DNA from: Phaffia rhodozyma
Lineage: Eukaryota > Basidiomycota > Tremellomycetes > Cystofilobasidiales > Mrakiaceae
Direction: 5' to 3'
Assembly: GCA_014706385.1 (NCBI GenBank)
Contig: JACGZH010000005.1
Location: 806,001 to 870,000 of the forward strand
Length of the DNA: 64,000 nucleotides
Positions within the stretch are counted from its first letter, which is position 1, and each line of letters starts with the position of its first letter. A program made the translations under genes and the position numbers. Positions 49,714 to 62,005 of this stretch are shown in pieces. The notes beneath the pieces are model-generated. The model had not been told where the DNA came from. It worked only from the letters and a program-made list of their open reading frames with translations, and ran no database searches.

Positions 49714-50816
49714 TTAAAAGTCGTCAGAGGCAGGTCCCAAGGCCATCAATGAGTACGTGTTTGAATCGGGATAGGTAGACATGAAAAACGTCTCAACAAG
49801 TTTGGCTGAATCCTGAGAGATGTTTCGAACTCGAACAAGGTTAGCCTTAAGTAAGATGCTGAGAAGAGGAGGAGAATGGTTTCACGGAATGTAGGCAAGT
49901 AAGACGTACGGTTAGCAGGTCGGTGGATACTCCATGGTCAATTGGTCCTTTACGTCTTCCGTCCAATTCAATGAGGTGAGCACGTCCGTCTTGACTGCGC
50001 GTTCACAAGGAAGAAATCGCATTATGCGCGCAAACAACTATCAAGATTAGAATTATCTTTCAAGATGAAGTGCTCAGGTAACAGGGAACGAACGCTCTAG
50101 CTTGAACGAAACAGGTAAAATGAAGGTTGGTGTCGTTGTCCTCTTCTCGGAGGATCGTTTGCCCGGTTCCTGATGCCACAGAGTGCGCTCGTTCGAGAAG
50201 CGTGGACGATGCCAACAAGGCTGTTCTTTCGGTTGGAGGAAGCGCTTCAGAGGAAAGTGGAAGAAGGAGACGTGAGTATACGATATTTGGTCTTGAGATG
50301 TACTTGTAAAAGGATGAATTTACTTCTGGACAGGGCGAAGAATGCACCCAGAGGGGAGTCTCTAGGTAAGTCTACCCCAGCGTTGGCTAGACCATGTAGG
50401 AGACCCATGGTTCCACATGCGTTCCCAATCTATCATTATAAATGAATATATCGCTGTTCGTTTAGGATAATAACATTGTATAACTAGAAATGACAAGAGT
50501 CAACCTGACTTACCGTCTGAGGAATCCAAAGCACTCCACCTGGTCTCTCAGATTCTTCCTTTCCTGCCGGCCAAACCTTGCCTTCGGCCTCCAGTCTCTC
50601 ACTCTTCCCATCCTGTTCTTTACCGGTTGGGAAGAGGAGGAGCACGGCTTTAACAGGCTGAGGAACCATCGAGAGTAGGTCAGGATCGAGACCGAAGATA
50701 TCGTAGAACCGGTATGCCTCGGTAGGGAATGAAAGACTTTGAGCGTATGCGGTGAAGACGTCGGGATTGCTCTCGATAGGGACCCATTTGGGCGTCGAAG
50801 AAGCTGGAACGGACAT
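49714..50816 (-). CDS. Ubiquitin carboxyl-terminal hydrolase, UCH family (YUH1/UCHL3-like)
   Basis: UCH enzymes (peptidase C12) release small adducts from ubiquitin and process ubiquitin or NEDD8 precursors. ATG 50816 opens MSVPASSTPKWVPIESNPDV, then FYDIFGLDPDLLSMVPQPVK and AVLLLFP, a typical UCH N-terminus. The catalytic block WIPQT-IGNACGTMGLLHGLAN is joined in phase across an intron; the Cys codon is 50415–50417. The catalytic His lies in TNLHFTCFV (His codon 50120–50122), followed by DGRAHLIELDGRRKGPIDHG, which supplies the Asp. The C-terminus ends ALGPASDDF, TAA 49714–49716. The length of about 250 residues fits YUH1/UCHL3. A six-copy TGAGA tandem lies upstream at 50906–50935. Confidence 0.93.
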
Positions 50817-50905
50817 ACTCGGTATGTTTATACAAATATGTTTGAGTTGGTTGTGACGAGTGCAAGCTACGGGATAAGGATTGTTGGTCTTCAAGAGATG
50901 GAAAG

Positions 50906-50935
50906 TGAGATGAGATGAGATGAGATGAGATGAGA
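50906..50935. repeat. (TGAGA)6 pentanucleotide tandem repeat
   Basis: Six perfect TGAGA units about 90 bases upstream of the UCH start codon, on the far side of the gene, in the short spacer to the glycosidase-like gene. Purine-rich on the + strand, so pyrimidine-rich in the UCH transcript sense. Confidence 0.95.
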
Positions 50936-51103
50936 ATTATGAAGAGTTGTCCCGACTCGTCATTACCGCAGCGTGCCTTTAGGAATTTCGTCCTTTGCGC
51001 TTCGAAGAGTTCTCCAAGCAGATTGACAAACATAGAAGACAACATTGGATGTACTGTTACAGATCACTATATCACTTTTCAACAAGCTACGAAAATGATA
51101 GAA

Positions 51104-53434
51104 TCAACTTTGAGAGACTATCCAAGCAGCGATCCCACCGCCTTGCAACACCCCCTTGAGCCTGAGAGCACCCCCGTCGTGTTTCTCTCCCCTGATCAGT
51201 CGTACATCACTCTTCGCATCAAATACATCCCTGATCCCCCATTCCTTGTTATTATGCCCTCTCATAGCCTTCTCATTCACGAAGACTTCCACGTGTTCCA
51301 TCTTGTTCCCGAGATGGGCCAACAAGACGATAGTCTCGTTCTCGTTTGACCAGCCAGCAAGATGGATGTCCGATGAGCCAACGAAGTATCTATGGGAGAA
51401 TCAACATGTTCCGGGGAGAGAATAACACGAGACAAAGTGTTGGTGATATGGTTTGATAAAGTGGAAAATGCCGAGGTGAGAGAATCGGAGGTGGGAGCCA
51501 CCCAAGGGATGATCCCCTTGGTTCCGTGGATAAGACCCAAGATAGAACTAAGAAGAAGCTCTTGAGTAGTCGGCTCGGATGTCCTGTAGTTGTATCGGTT
51601 GCCCGCCCGATAGATACACATCTCTGTCTAGTCAGAACGAAGCACAATGATAAAATATCAGATTACACACTAACCAGTATTCACTCCCTCCAAAAGCTTG
51701 GGGGACGCCCCAAAACGTGATCCTTCTCTCCCATCCTAACCATGTTCTAAACTTGTTCATTTGATCCAGGCGCTCGCTGACATCTCGCGCGCCTCCATAA
51801 TAGCAGTTGTCACACCCACAACATCCATACGTCTCGTTGCATGGAGTATGCCATGTGGAAGAGAAGGTGAGGTTCACGTTGAATGAGTAAGTGTCTATCA
51901 GGACAATATCGGCTCCAGAGACATGGTCGGCGAAAAAGTCTGGAGAGGATGTAAGAGATTATTAGTTATGTTAGCAAGTTCGACAGATATTGAAACAAAG
52001 ACACTTGCAGTCGGCGCAGTTCAGCACGAGAGAAACGGGATGATAGCCTTTATCTAGGTCGTAGATCAAGTCATAGGCAGTCCTTGTAGAAGATAAAGAA
52101 TCTTCATTTCCATCTGGCCTATAATTCCGTTTGGATAGAGTTCAGTCTCATGATGATAACTCCTAAAATATACGATTGACTTTTCAACGAGGTTCTCACT
52201 CATCTGCTGTATACCAAACAAGCAAGTTCTTGTAGCTCTGTATCATCTTGACTTGATCTTTGACTTTGACAGAATCGGTGTATGTATGACGCATGTCGTA
52301 CATCAGCCAGAGCTAGGGAAAAAGATTGTGCCACGCATAAGGAAAGATACTCTTGGTCAAGGAAACAAACCACTGGGACAGAGCAAAGAGTTCTGGCACA
52401 TACTCCGATCTTTTCAGCGTGGTCAAGGACCTTCTTAAGGATGTCAATATCATCAAACGTCGGCACTGGGTGGACGGTGTTGAACCTGCCAGGTATGGGC
52501 CGCGTCTATCAGCTGCACAGTTTAGTCCGCCATTAGTTAAAAGCAACTGGTCGTCTGACAAACCCTAGTTTCTTCATCTCGTCTAGATGGCTCAAATCTT
52601 TGGCCAAATAATCTCCATAGTTAGTGTAGAAGCCTACAGGCAGTATCGGTTCCCAGCCTCCATTGACTGGAACTAGGATGGATCCCTTCCTACGATCTAT
52701 CCTAGTCGTGCTACCACCCCATGGATTCGTTTCCGGTAAGATCCTTAACAAACTCGTCGTCTCGATAAGTCTGTTTTCGCTGATGAGTCCTTGAGGCAGT
52801 GGAAGAAGAGAACAGGTGATTGTGTAAGGCTCAACTGCAGGGGGGAGAAGAGAGATGTCGAAGAATGCCTCAGTGGTAGAGTTTAGAGATATGCTGGAAG
52901 CCAAGAGGGGATATGTCTCCGAGTGAGAAGAGGCAGTCTTGGCGCTGACGAAGACTTGATAGGAAGAACCATCAGTTTGTATCCAGTTAATTCCTGATTC
53001 TTGGTCAAGAACCATGTCTGTTGAGGTGAGTGGCACACCATGGGTCCAAGAAGTGTAGAGATCGAGTAAAATCGAGGCCGATAGGTCAGTAGAGAGGTAT
53101 GGTTGGATTGTAGGAGCTGGCGTTCAGTCCGAAGGGTAGCCAAAGCATTGTGGTCAACACATCAGAGAAACAGTCAAAGCCAGCCTACACGTCAAACAAA
53201 AGAGAGGAGAGAAAATAACAACAAGCAAGACTAGAGAGATATTTTATCCTCACTGCATCTAAAGTCAAGAAGAGGAATGCTTGATCGCTCAGGCGGGTTC
53301 ATCTTTCCTAACGGAGGAACTGCCGGCGAACCGGGCTGGTAATGTTTCCCGCACCAGGAAAGCCATTTACTGTCCAGAGCCAGAGAAGAGCTAGTGACCA
53401 AAGGAAACATGACTATCAGTCTTAGCCGGTACAT
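51104..53434 (-). CDS. Secreted glycosidase-like protein (family not identified)
   Basis: I recognise the general type, but not a named enzyme. ATG 53434 opens MYRLRLIVMFPLVTSSSLA, a good signal peptide, then LDSKWLSWCGKHYQPGSPAV with LLDFRCSE. A beta-rich part follows (TYPLLASSISLNSTTEAFFD), then WEPILPVGFYTNYGDYLAKD, AEKIGVMLWLMYDMRHTY and NLLVWYTADEPDG. The last two resemble strands of a TIM-barrel glycoside hydrolase, with the Glu of ADEP as candidate acid. Then come VLIDTYSFNVNLTFSSTWHT, a Cys-rich loop (ETYGCCGCDNCYYGGARD, about 51790–51845), RTWLGWERRITFWGVPQAFG and a C-terminal beta domain ending IAAWIVSQS, TGA 51104–51106. A frame change near 51380–51420 needs a very short intron. 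Extracellular or wall-associated carbohydrate processing is inferred. Confidence 0.7.
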
Positions 53435-53715
53435 ACTACCAAGGTAATAGCTCCAGAGATGGATAAACGATTCAACAGCTCGATGGTTAGCAGCATGTTC
53501 AAAGAGACGGAGACTGCCGATGGGCGTGGTGGTCGAACTAGAATTCGGACTGTCGTCTTCTAATGGATTTCCTCTAATTTTGTAGTCTCTTTTTGTAGTC
53601 TTTCCGCTCACCCCGCCATACAGGTAAACATGTCAACAATCGTCCACTCAGTATCCATCTAGAATCCATCAGATTCGCCTCCTTTGCTTCTTCTGTGTGT
53701 TATCCTCCCCGGCTG
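53435..53715. promoter_or_regulatory. Divergent promoter, glycosidase-like gene / SET9
   Basis: About 280 bases between the chosen start codons. An open frame continues upstream of 53434 on the minus strand but begins with GTG. An ATG at 53619 is followed three codons later by TGA unless spliced. So a longer first exon for the glycosidase-like gene remains possible. Confidence 0.4.
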
Positions 53716-56700
53716 ATGGTCCCCGTCTATAGAAATCAGGCCCATCTGAAGGAGGACGATGACTTTTTGTCGCATGTGTTACTTGTAAGTGCTTTTTGTG
53801 GTTGGTAATGGGAATATAATCACGATGACCCATGGGCTGTTCTGCTAGTCGTCCGATATACCTACCCTAACGTTCTTCTGTTTTCAAATCTGTTTGACGA
53901 TACAGGACGTGTTTGGGACAGCTCCTGGTACTAAACGTACGTGTAGTTTTAGTGAGAAGTGTGCATATGTCCAAAGATAAGCGGACAGGAACCTCAAACG
54001 GAAGAAGCTCATCCGCTCGCCATCTTGCTCACGTTCACTTCGTATATCGCGTCGGTTTGTTGGTCTTCTTAGTCGGGGTCCACAAATGCGATCAGCTCGG
54101 ATTCGTTCCTCCTAAGGTCAACATGAGGACTGTGCTTGCAATCGTCAAGGAGGCATGTCTCGTTTCAGTTTTGGAGTTAACATTCGGCTCACAAAATCGA
54201 CAGCTGATTTGTTGGTTGCATGGTTTCAGCATATCATAGGTCATCAGGATATTCCTAGCGCCATCGGCGCTTTCCTAAGGTAAGTACATTTCTTCTACCA
54301 AAAGTGTTTTGGTTGCTCATTCTTGACTCTCATTCTTTGTTTCATCTGTATAGAATTCCCGGAGTCAGACAGTACCTGGAGCCGAAAGTAGCGCAGGATA
54401 GAAAAAGGCTTACAGAGTTTCAGACGTTCGTCAACTTGTGTTCTATATGTTTTCCTTTTACAAGACGCGCAAAGTCACTGATACTTCCTTCTACCTACAC
54501 TAACCGTAGCCATCTGGAGCACTATCTTTTGATATATTGTTTCGAAACGTATGTTCCATGTCACCTCAAAGATGTCACTCGATACTCACAAGATGTAGTC
54601 ACTCCGTCTCATACTCTCCTTCATGCTGTTTGTCGACAGGGCGATCGATATCGGACGAACACCTCGTTACTCACATGTCTCTGGCAAGACCGAATTGGCC
54701 ATCTATGCTACCAAAGAGATCTCCAAACGAACAAAGCTCACATACCACATTCGGGGATCGCTTGCGCCTCTCTCTCGGAGAGAAGAAGACGAGATGTCAG
54801 GGTTTGATTCAAACCTTTACCATCACCTTACAGACCTACCTGCTACAGTCAACGGTCAAGCAACGGATAGACCAGAGTCGAGTCCTGTTAAGGGTTCGGG
54901 CAAGAAACTCATCAAGTTGAAAGAGAGAGCCGGCAAGGGCTCTCAGAAAGCATCTGGAAGCTCGTTGGCGTCCGGAAGAGCGATGCGAGATTTCTCAGTC
55001 GTTTGGTCAACCGCTTTGAAGAGGAATGAGTTGTTTTTGGGGTATGTGAAGCATGACTAAACTCGCCAATTGAATCAAAAGCTTGACCATGTGCTAATTC
55101 CTCAAATATTTTGATTTTTGTTGTGTTTGACATTCTTTGTTCGAACTGTCTCTCAGGCCCGCTCGATTCTTGAACGTGAGTCTCTTTACGAATGCTCAGA
55201 TATTATGTCAGACGGAAGAACACTGTACTGACGGGTCACGCAACTCTCTGTAACGTTCTTCATAGCACGATTGTCGACCCAACACAATCCTGTGTAAGAC
55301 GGAACACGGAATTTCGTTCGAAACCGTACGAAACATTCTGCCAGGAGAGGAGCTTACAGCATACTAGTTCGTGCCCTGCCTTCCGTCTTGACAGTTCATG
55401 AGACAGTTGACTTTAATGCTAATCGTGTATACACGTCCACCGTCTATTCAGTGGAGATGATTACTTCGGCCCGAAGAACGATGAGTGTTTATGTGCATCT
55501 TGCGAATATGACTCGAAAGGCTGGTACAGCAAACAATCTAGCACTCGATCCCTTTCGTCAGCATTTACCTCTCGACCCCCAGCGGACGATCAGGACTTCT
55601 TCACCCACACTCGAACGACCCGGTCGACACACAGCCGGGAGCAAAACTCGTTTCCCAATGTTCGATTCTCTGTATCTCGTAAAGGAAAAGAGAGAGAGGA
55701 TGCCGTGAGTTTTTTGGTTGAAGAAGACAATGATGAGGCGTGGTTCTGCAGGAGGTGTAAGGGCGCTTTAGAGGAAGTTGATCCAGAGTCGAGCATTTTG
55801 AATCTACACTGCGTAAGGTTAGATTTCGTTCTTCTTCTGTTCTGCCTTCTTCTGAGGTCCTCGTATGTGCCATTGAATAACGACTCACTTGATTGCGTTC
55901 TCAACCTCCATTATAGATGTATCCGGCATAGAAAAATCTTTGGACTAAATTGGCCTTACCGACCAATCCCTGTAAAACGACCAAAAGACAAAAAGAGAAC
56001 AACCCAGGAGGAGCTATCCAAAGCAAACACTACAACGGAAGAGGATTCTTCTTTAGATTGTATTCTACCGGCCGTGAGCTCTGAAGACCTTGTTCAGTGG
56101 GCAGGGGAGATTGACTCGGATACAGATGAGATTGATCCATGTCTACCACTCATCTTGTAAGCCTCTCCTTCTTCTTTCATCGTAATCGGTGGTTTTACAA
56201 TTTTTGCAATTTCCAGATTTATTGATCGCTGACTCAATATTGATGATTTTCTCAAACCATCTTCGATTAGTGCGCTGGATGAGCGAATAATCGAGGTTCC
56301 CCCCAAACCGGATCCAAATGCTCCTCGACGTCCGGTTCCTCCCGATAGGCCTGTACAATTACCATACGATTGTGATCCTCCTCCAATACGAGAAGTGATC
56401 GTAGATCATAACGTGAGTCCTTGAGATGTCCACACTAACTCTAGCCTTTTCCTTGGTCGACATATATTCACACTGCCGCGGTGTTTGTAGAGAAAATTAC
56501 ACCAAACAGAGGTAACGATACAAGACCGTACAGCTGTTGTATCAAGAGATTTTTGCTCTAGGTATGCCATCCAATGCCTGCCGGCAACCGTTCAGACATT
56601 TCTGTATCCAAACATTGACCTGGGCTTTGCAATCTTTGCTTCAACAGCTGGATTCAGTTGGATTCCATTCTGTTTCTAGCCGGGCTCACCAAAAGAAACA

Positions 56701-58696
56701 TAAATAAAGTATTCGCTTCTCTGCACAGTGGCAAAAAGCATCCTTACAGTGCTCGACCTGGAGAATATTCTAAACCCCCTACGTGGCAGGGTGTCTGGTA
56801 AGTCAGATTCAAATCGCTCTTTGACCGGACCTCTTCTAGCTTAGTCTAAATCATTTCCTCCCATAACTTTCCATGGTTTCTTAGGGTTTCTCTACCAACC
56901 GCCACTCAATTCAGCCAACGCTATGGTCCGTAGTTCAAGAATTTGGACTTCATCTGAGGAAAGCAAACACTTACCCAAAGAGCTTCTTACGACAGGTGTA
57001 CAATATCCTCTTTCACAGATTCTTCTTCCATACAGTGAATTTAAACGACTGTGTCAATCTTTATTCCCAGAAGTTACTCTTAACGAAGACACCAAAGAAG
57101 CTTCGATGGAGCAACAGACCAGCCGCTCCGTGCTACCGAGAGAGGCGAAGGCGCCGGTTGTTACAGATGTCGATGTGATTGAGATGTCAGATTCTTCAGA
57201 TTTAGATAGATCCGATCAACATTTACCGATAGTAAGTCCTTTTCTTCTTTTCGCGCGAAGGACCCATTTGAGTTATTTCTTCGATCGGCATAGCTGCATG
57301 ACTGACCTGTATGATTCCTATGATATTGTAGTGGCTAGAAAAGCACTTTCCTCTGATAGGAAAGACCACGGGAGGAAGAAAGATCAAATCTTCAAGACCG
57401 GCCGCTCTAGCACCTTCATCATCTGACCCGAATTTCCCGTCGAAACGTAAAGCATTGGACAGCCCAAATGGCAAGGTAAAATATGTCCCTTGACGAATTG
57501 TGCCGTCTTCAAGTCATGTTCTTTCCAATACTGACATGATTTCCATAATTGGACAACCATCTGATTGTCAGGCCCTCTCACACTCTACATCGGTACCCCG
57601 ACGTCGACGAGAACTTGATCGGTCGCGATCGCAATCTCCCCTTTCACGCCGTGATGACTTCTCTAATCCTGGATTGTTTCACGCGTCCGAATCTCCACCC
57701 GTTAACAACGATATTGCCGTTGAACCGTTCTTGTTTGCACTTCCAACAATCAACAACGAGACCACTCATCAAGCTGTCGCTTCAGTGGCGATGTCATCCT
57801 CGAATAGATCCGGATCCGAGTCGGATTCGGACGTCCCTATTTGGGAAGCTTTCGAGTTTGAACGTCCCGCTCATTCTGAATCTCTGACGAAGTCCGCATC
57901 TCGACCTCGATCCGGTTGGAGGCCTGTTCCTAGACCGACCAAAGACCTGAACAACGGATCGGACCTCAACGATTTCCCACCGCTTCCCGATCCTCGACAC
58001 AAACCGACCGGAAGGAAGGCTTCATCAAAAGTGAGATTCACGAGACATCCCACGGCTTCTTCTCTGGGCGCCTCTGCCTTGCGGCTTCGAGACAAACGTG
58101 GGATGTTTCGAGATAACCCATTCAACAACGGTGATTCTCGCGCCTCGCCTCAGAAGGACCGTATCTCCGATAGAGCCAATCCTACTCTTCCTTCTACAAA
58201 CTCTCGGCCTCGATCAACAAGGGACCTATGGGCGGCGTTCCGGACGACTCGACCTGCTGACAAGGAACTCATGACCGCATGTCTTGATGATTCCGTGGAA
58301 GGAACAGCTTCTGTAAGCAGAGATGGAGACGAGGAAGATGGTGGTGAGGACGAGGACGAGAGAACAAGCGACCTGTTTGGAGATGAGCCAGGAGGAGAAG
58401 GAGATGATGAGAAAGACGGTGACGAAGACAAGGACGACAACGATATTAGTGATCATGGCGATGCCTGGACGGTCAAGGGAGAGGAAAAGCGAGAGAGTAA
58501 GAAGGAAGAACACGAGGAAGGTCCGGCGATTGAGGATGTCTACCCGGCTATCCGACCGGTAGCACCCGATCCAGATTACTTTGTCGTATCAGACACCTCG
58601 GACAGCGATGATCTAGAGGTTACGTCAATCTATCGAGAGGTGGAGTGCATTTTTCATGGTGGGACGATGAACGACCCATTGGTGTTGTCCGATTGA
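53716..58696 (+). CDS. SET9: Histone H4 lysine-20 methyltransferase SET9 (SUV420-type SET domain) with long C-terminal extension
   Basis: SET9 methylates histone H4 Lys20. ATG 53716 opens MVPVYRNQAHLKEDDDFLSH, then DVFGTAPGTKLGVHKCD and a helical block with GHQDIPSAIGAFLR and HLEHYLLIYCFET. The SET domain includes GKTELAIYATKEISKRTKLT with YHIRG, then AMRDFSVVWSTALKRNELFL, the spliced GPARFLN-HDCRPNT and ELTAYYGDDYFGPKNDECLC, with ASC completing the post-SET Cys cluster. These match SUV420 enzymes. The frame continues through many exons: RKLHQTEVTIQDRTAVVSRD, YSKPPTWQGVWFLYQPPLNS and ALDSPNGKALSHSTSVPRRR. It ends in a Ser/Arg-rich then acidic last exon, finishing GGTMNDPLVLSD, TGA 58694–58696. 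One intron (54153–54229) looks GC–AG. Splicing of the C-terminal half is inferred from frame continuity; a separate downstream gene is less likely. Confidence 0.88.
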
Positions 58697-58967
58697 CACC
58701 GTCCCCGTCCCCGTCCTCATTCCTTATTTTCTCTGGCTCTGCTTTAGTTTTTAGTTTTTGCATCATTTTGTCTTGATACCCCCCACCCCTTTTTTCCATT
58801 CCAGCGTCTATTTTCTCTTGTTTATAGAGTACGCTCGAGTTGTATAATTTACATTCATTCCCATCGGGGCAAACAGTAGATAACAAAAAGAAACACAGTT
58901 TGCAAGGACAAAGATACATCAGAAGAACAGGTTATCTTTTACAACACGAAACATCAGCTTTCTTGTT

Positions 58968-61549
58968 TTACGAGCTGTACTTTCGCCTGATAGCTTTAGC
59001 GATCGTCTCCAGCTGAATGTTGGACGTTCCCTCGTAGATAGCGCCGATCTTGGAATCTCTACAGGTAGAGAAAGGAAAACCAGACTCTAATCAGATCAAA
59101 CAGAATCTGGCTGTGATAGGCGAGAGCTCAGAAATTTGACGAACCGCCAGTACTTCTCAATTCCGGTCTGCATTCGAGAGATTAAGATTTCAAAGATTGA
59201 GCCAAGGTTTGATTGTATATACGACTCTATATAGCTTATGATATTCTAGACTAACCTCTCGAGTGAAACCGACTCCTCCAGCCCATTCAATTGCGCTTCC
59301 AGCTGCCTTCTGAGCAACGACGGATCTGTATAGGAAACGTTTTGTTGCATAGTGAGCTTGGTAGCTGCATTGCGGCTAAGAAGAACATATACTCACGAGT
59401 ACCATTTGGCCATCTACGAATTAATACCAATGATGATATATACATTCACAATCAATTCATTAGACTATACATATGATGAGGCGATAGAAGAACACTGTAA
59501 CGTACAGCTGCCTCTTTCGAGAAGGACTATATTGGAATACGAAGAGGATCCCAAAGAATATGAGACAACACGTCGCAAGCACAGAGCAAAGTAGAAGTAA
59601 GAACGTACCTTGCCCTCTTCTTTCAGTCGGGCAGCGTTGTATGTTAGGAGCCGAGCAGCCTCGATCTCTGTGGCGACCTATGATCCAAGAAGATGTAATT
59701 GAAGAACACACGTTCAAACCCCAACATATGATCAAAATGCTCATCTGTACAAGATGTTTAATGTAAACGGACTAACCTCAGCAAATTGGAAACCCATTCC
59801 TTGGAATTCTCCGACTGGCTTGCCAAACTGCTTTCTCTGTAAAGCGTAAGAAACGGACTTGTCGAATGCACCTAAGAGAGAGTGTGAAAAGATCATTTGA
59901 GATAAGCATAGGACACATAGATGCACGTTTAAGATAAATCAAGCATACCTTGAGCCAAGCCTACCATCTGAGCTGCGATCCCAATTCGGCCTTCGTTCAA
60001 AATTTCGATGGCAATCTGTTCACGAAAATAGGACGATTAGATGTTCGATCCGAGTTTCTCACTCGATCACATACTCTGAAGGAGAACAACATGCCTTATA
60101 ACCCTTTCCTACCTCTCCAATGACGGCGCTAGCGGGAACGTAGACATCATCGAAGTCCAAGGTGCTGTACGATCCATGATACAAACGTCCAGGCATGTCA
60201 GAGGGAAAAAAATGTCCTTTGTGTGAAACAGAACTAGATTCTTGTCTAAGATCTCCGATGAAAACCACGAACCAAGTGCTGCTGGCTCTGATTCCCAGCT
60301 TGATCTCTTTCTTAGCCACCTTCACGCCCTGATCCTTCTCCACGACAAAGCAGGTAATGCCCTTGTATCCTAAGGATGGATCTACCGTAGCGAACACAAG
60401 GAAGATCTCTGCTTCATAAGAGTTGGTGATCCACATCTTTGACCCGTTTAAAACATAACCATCTCCTTGTTTCTTGGCCGTCGTTTTGAGAGCAAAGGCG
60501 TCCGATCCGGACGCTGGCTCAGAGAGAGCGAAAGAACCAAGCTACGATCAAGAAATGCAACAGAGCGGAACAATTTAAAGATGGTTTAGAGGCAGAACCA
60601 AATCAGAAGATTTCTTTATACCGATTGCTTGTTTAGGCTATAACGACTATAGATGAAGGAAGGTGCTGACCTTGGATTCTGACAATTGAGGTAGATATTT
60701 ATCCTGGTTCTCTTTCGAGGCATACGTTCTGAAGATTGTGTTGCACAGAGTTGTGTGGACGTCTAGCAGAACAGACACGCTTGGATCCACTTTGGCAAGC
60801 TCTGTTTACGACAGTGGGAGGGAGATAACAAGTTTGATCGATCAGTGCCTAGGCCAAGGAACCGTTGATGTGAAAATATGCTCAATGGACAAACCTTCGA
60901 TGGCTATGATTGCACTCACGAAGGAGCAACCCGAACCTCCGTGATCAGGACTGGTCTCAATTCCCATCAGCTGAGATAGTATCGAATAACAGACCGACTA
61001 TCGTCAGGAAGAAACTTCGGACGCCTGAGTTAGGAAAAAAAAAGAAGAATACCTACGCCTTGCTCATATAGACCTTTGATGATCTCTGGATCCATCATCT
61101 CCTTTTCATCCATCTCGAGTACCTTAGGAGCGACAACGTCCTCTGCAAACTTCCTCACTACACCAATTATATCAGAACAGAGAGGGAGAAGGACGATGAG
61201 AATCACGATGAGAGAGGCCCTTGATGCACGTTGGTCAAAAATTTTGAAGGAAGGAGAACAGACCAGAGTCTCGGAGCATCTCCTCCTCTTCGGTGAAGGT
61301 GAAGAGAGAGGCCGGAGTATAAGGTTGCTCAGCATTTTGCTTATACTGACTGATAGCGAACTGTCGAGTCCTATGGTTGAGTTGCAGATTTAAAAAAAAA
61401 CGCAATAAAAAAAGACATGAGCCCTGAACGGTTGGCAACAATGTGGAAAAGAAACTGTCCCATGGCACTACTGACAAGATAGGAAGAGCTCTAGGAAGAG
61501 ATCGGCTGACGGTCGACCTGAGAACCGGGCGAGTGATTGAAGTAAACAT
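58968..61549 (-). CDS. Short/branched-chain acyl-CoA dehydrogenase, mitochondrial
   Basis: An FAD enzyme that introduces the alpha,beta double bond into short or branched acyl-CoAs in fatty-acid or branched amino-acid breakdown. ATG 61549 opens [20 protein letters not shown], an Arg/Ser/Thr-rich mitochondrial presequence. The core shows [60 protein letters not shown] and [20 protein letters not shown]. Further on are [40 protein letters not shown] and [20 protein letters not shown]. The catalytic Glu lies in [20 protein letters not shown] (about 58985–59045). It ends KYSS, TAA 58968–58970. The overall sequence resembles ACADSB. Around ten introns. It is divergent from the AIG1-like gene. Confidence 0.94.
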
Positions 61550-62005
61550 CGAGTGTGTATATAGATGTACAAGTGTGTGATTGGAGAAGTGCAAGAGCCA
61601 ACGAAGAAACGATAGAGTAGATGAACGGCTGAGTGGATGTTTCGTGTGTAGAAGGTTTATGGATGAATGCAAGTTAAGATGGAAGGAACTCGGAAAACAA
61701 GGAACCACCGGAGAGTTCCTGCTTGAGCTCGGCTGTGACGAGAAGCCGGGAGCCGGGGGTTATTACCGAGACTAACCTGCTTCGACCACGGGCTCAAGTC
61801 ACGTGACCGAACCTAGCCTGCCGCCGATGATCTCATCTTCTAGTGGTCAAGCCGGTTGATCGATCGATTCCCTTCAGATCATCCTGGCCACCATACATCC
61901 TGGGTTCCCAACCTCGAACGATCATACAGTCACTCACTCACACACTCGTATACTCGTAGCCGCACTGATATACATACGCCCGTACAGAGAACATATCTAC
62001 TAAAC
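61550..62005. promoter_or_regulatory. Divergent promoter, acyl-CoA dehydrogenase / AIG1-like gene
   Basis: About 455 bases between start codons. It holds the ten-base palindrome GTCACGTGAC at 61798–61807 and a GATCGATCGAT-like stretch near 61855–61866. No gene is seen. Confidence 0.5.
61798..61807. promoter_or_regulatory. GTCACGTGAC palindrome (Cbf1/bHLH-type site)
   Basis: A perfect ten-base palindrome with a CACGTG core, about 200–250 bases from both flanking start codons. It matches the high-affinity Cbf1 and USF-type site. Function here is inferred. Confidence 0.4.

Noticed and set aside
57794..58440. Minus-strand Ser/Arg-rich frames opposite the SET9 last exon
   Set aside because: Antisense shadows of the acidic and Ser/Arg-rich SET9 coding sequence.
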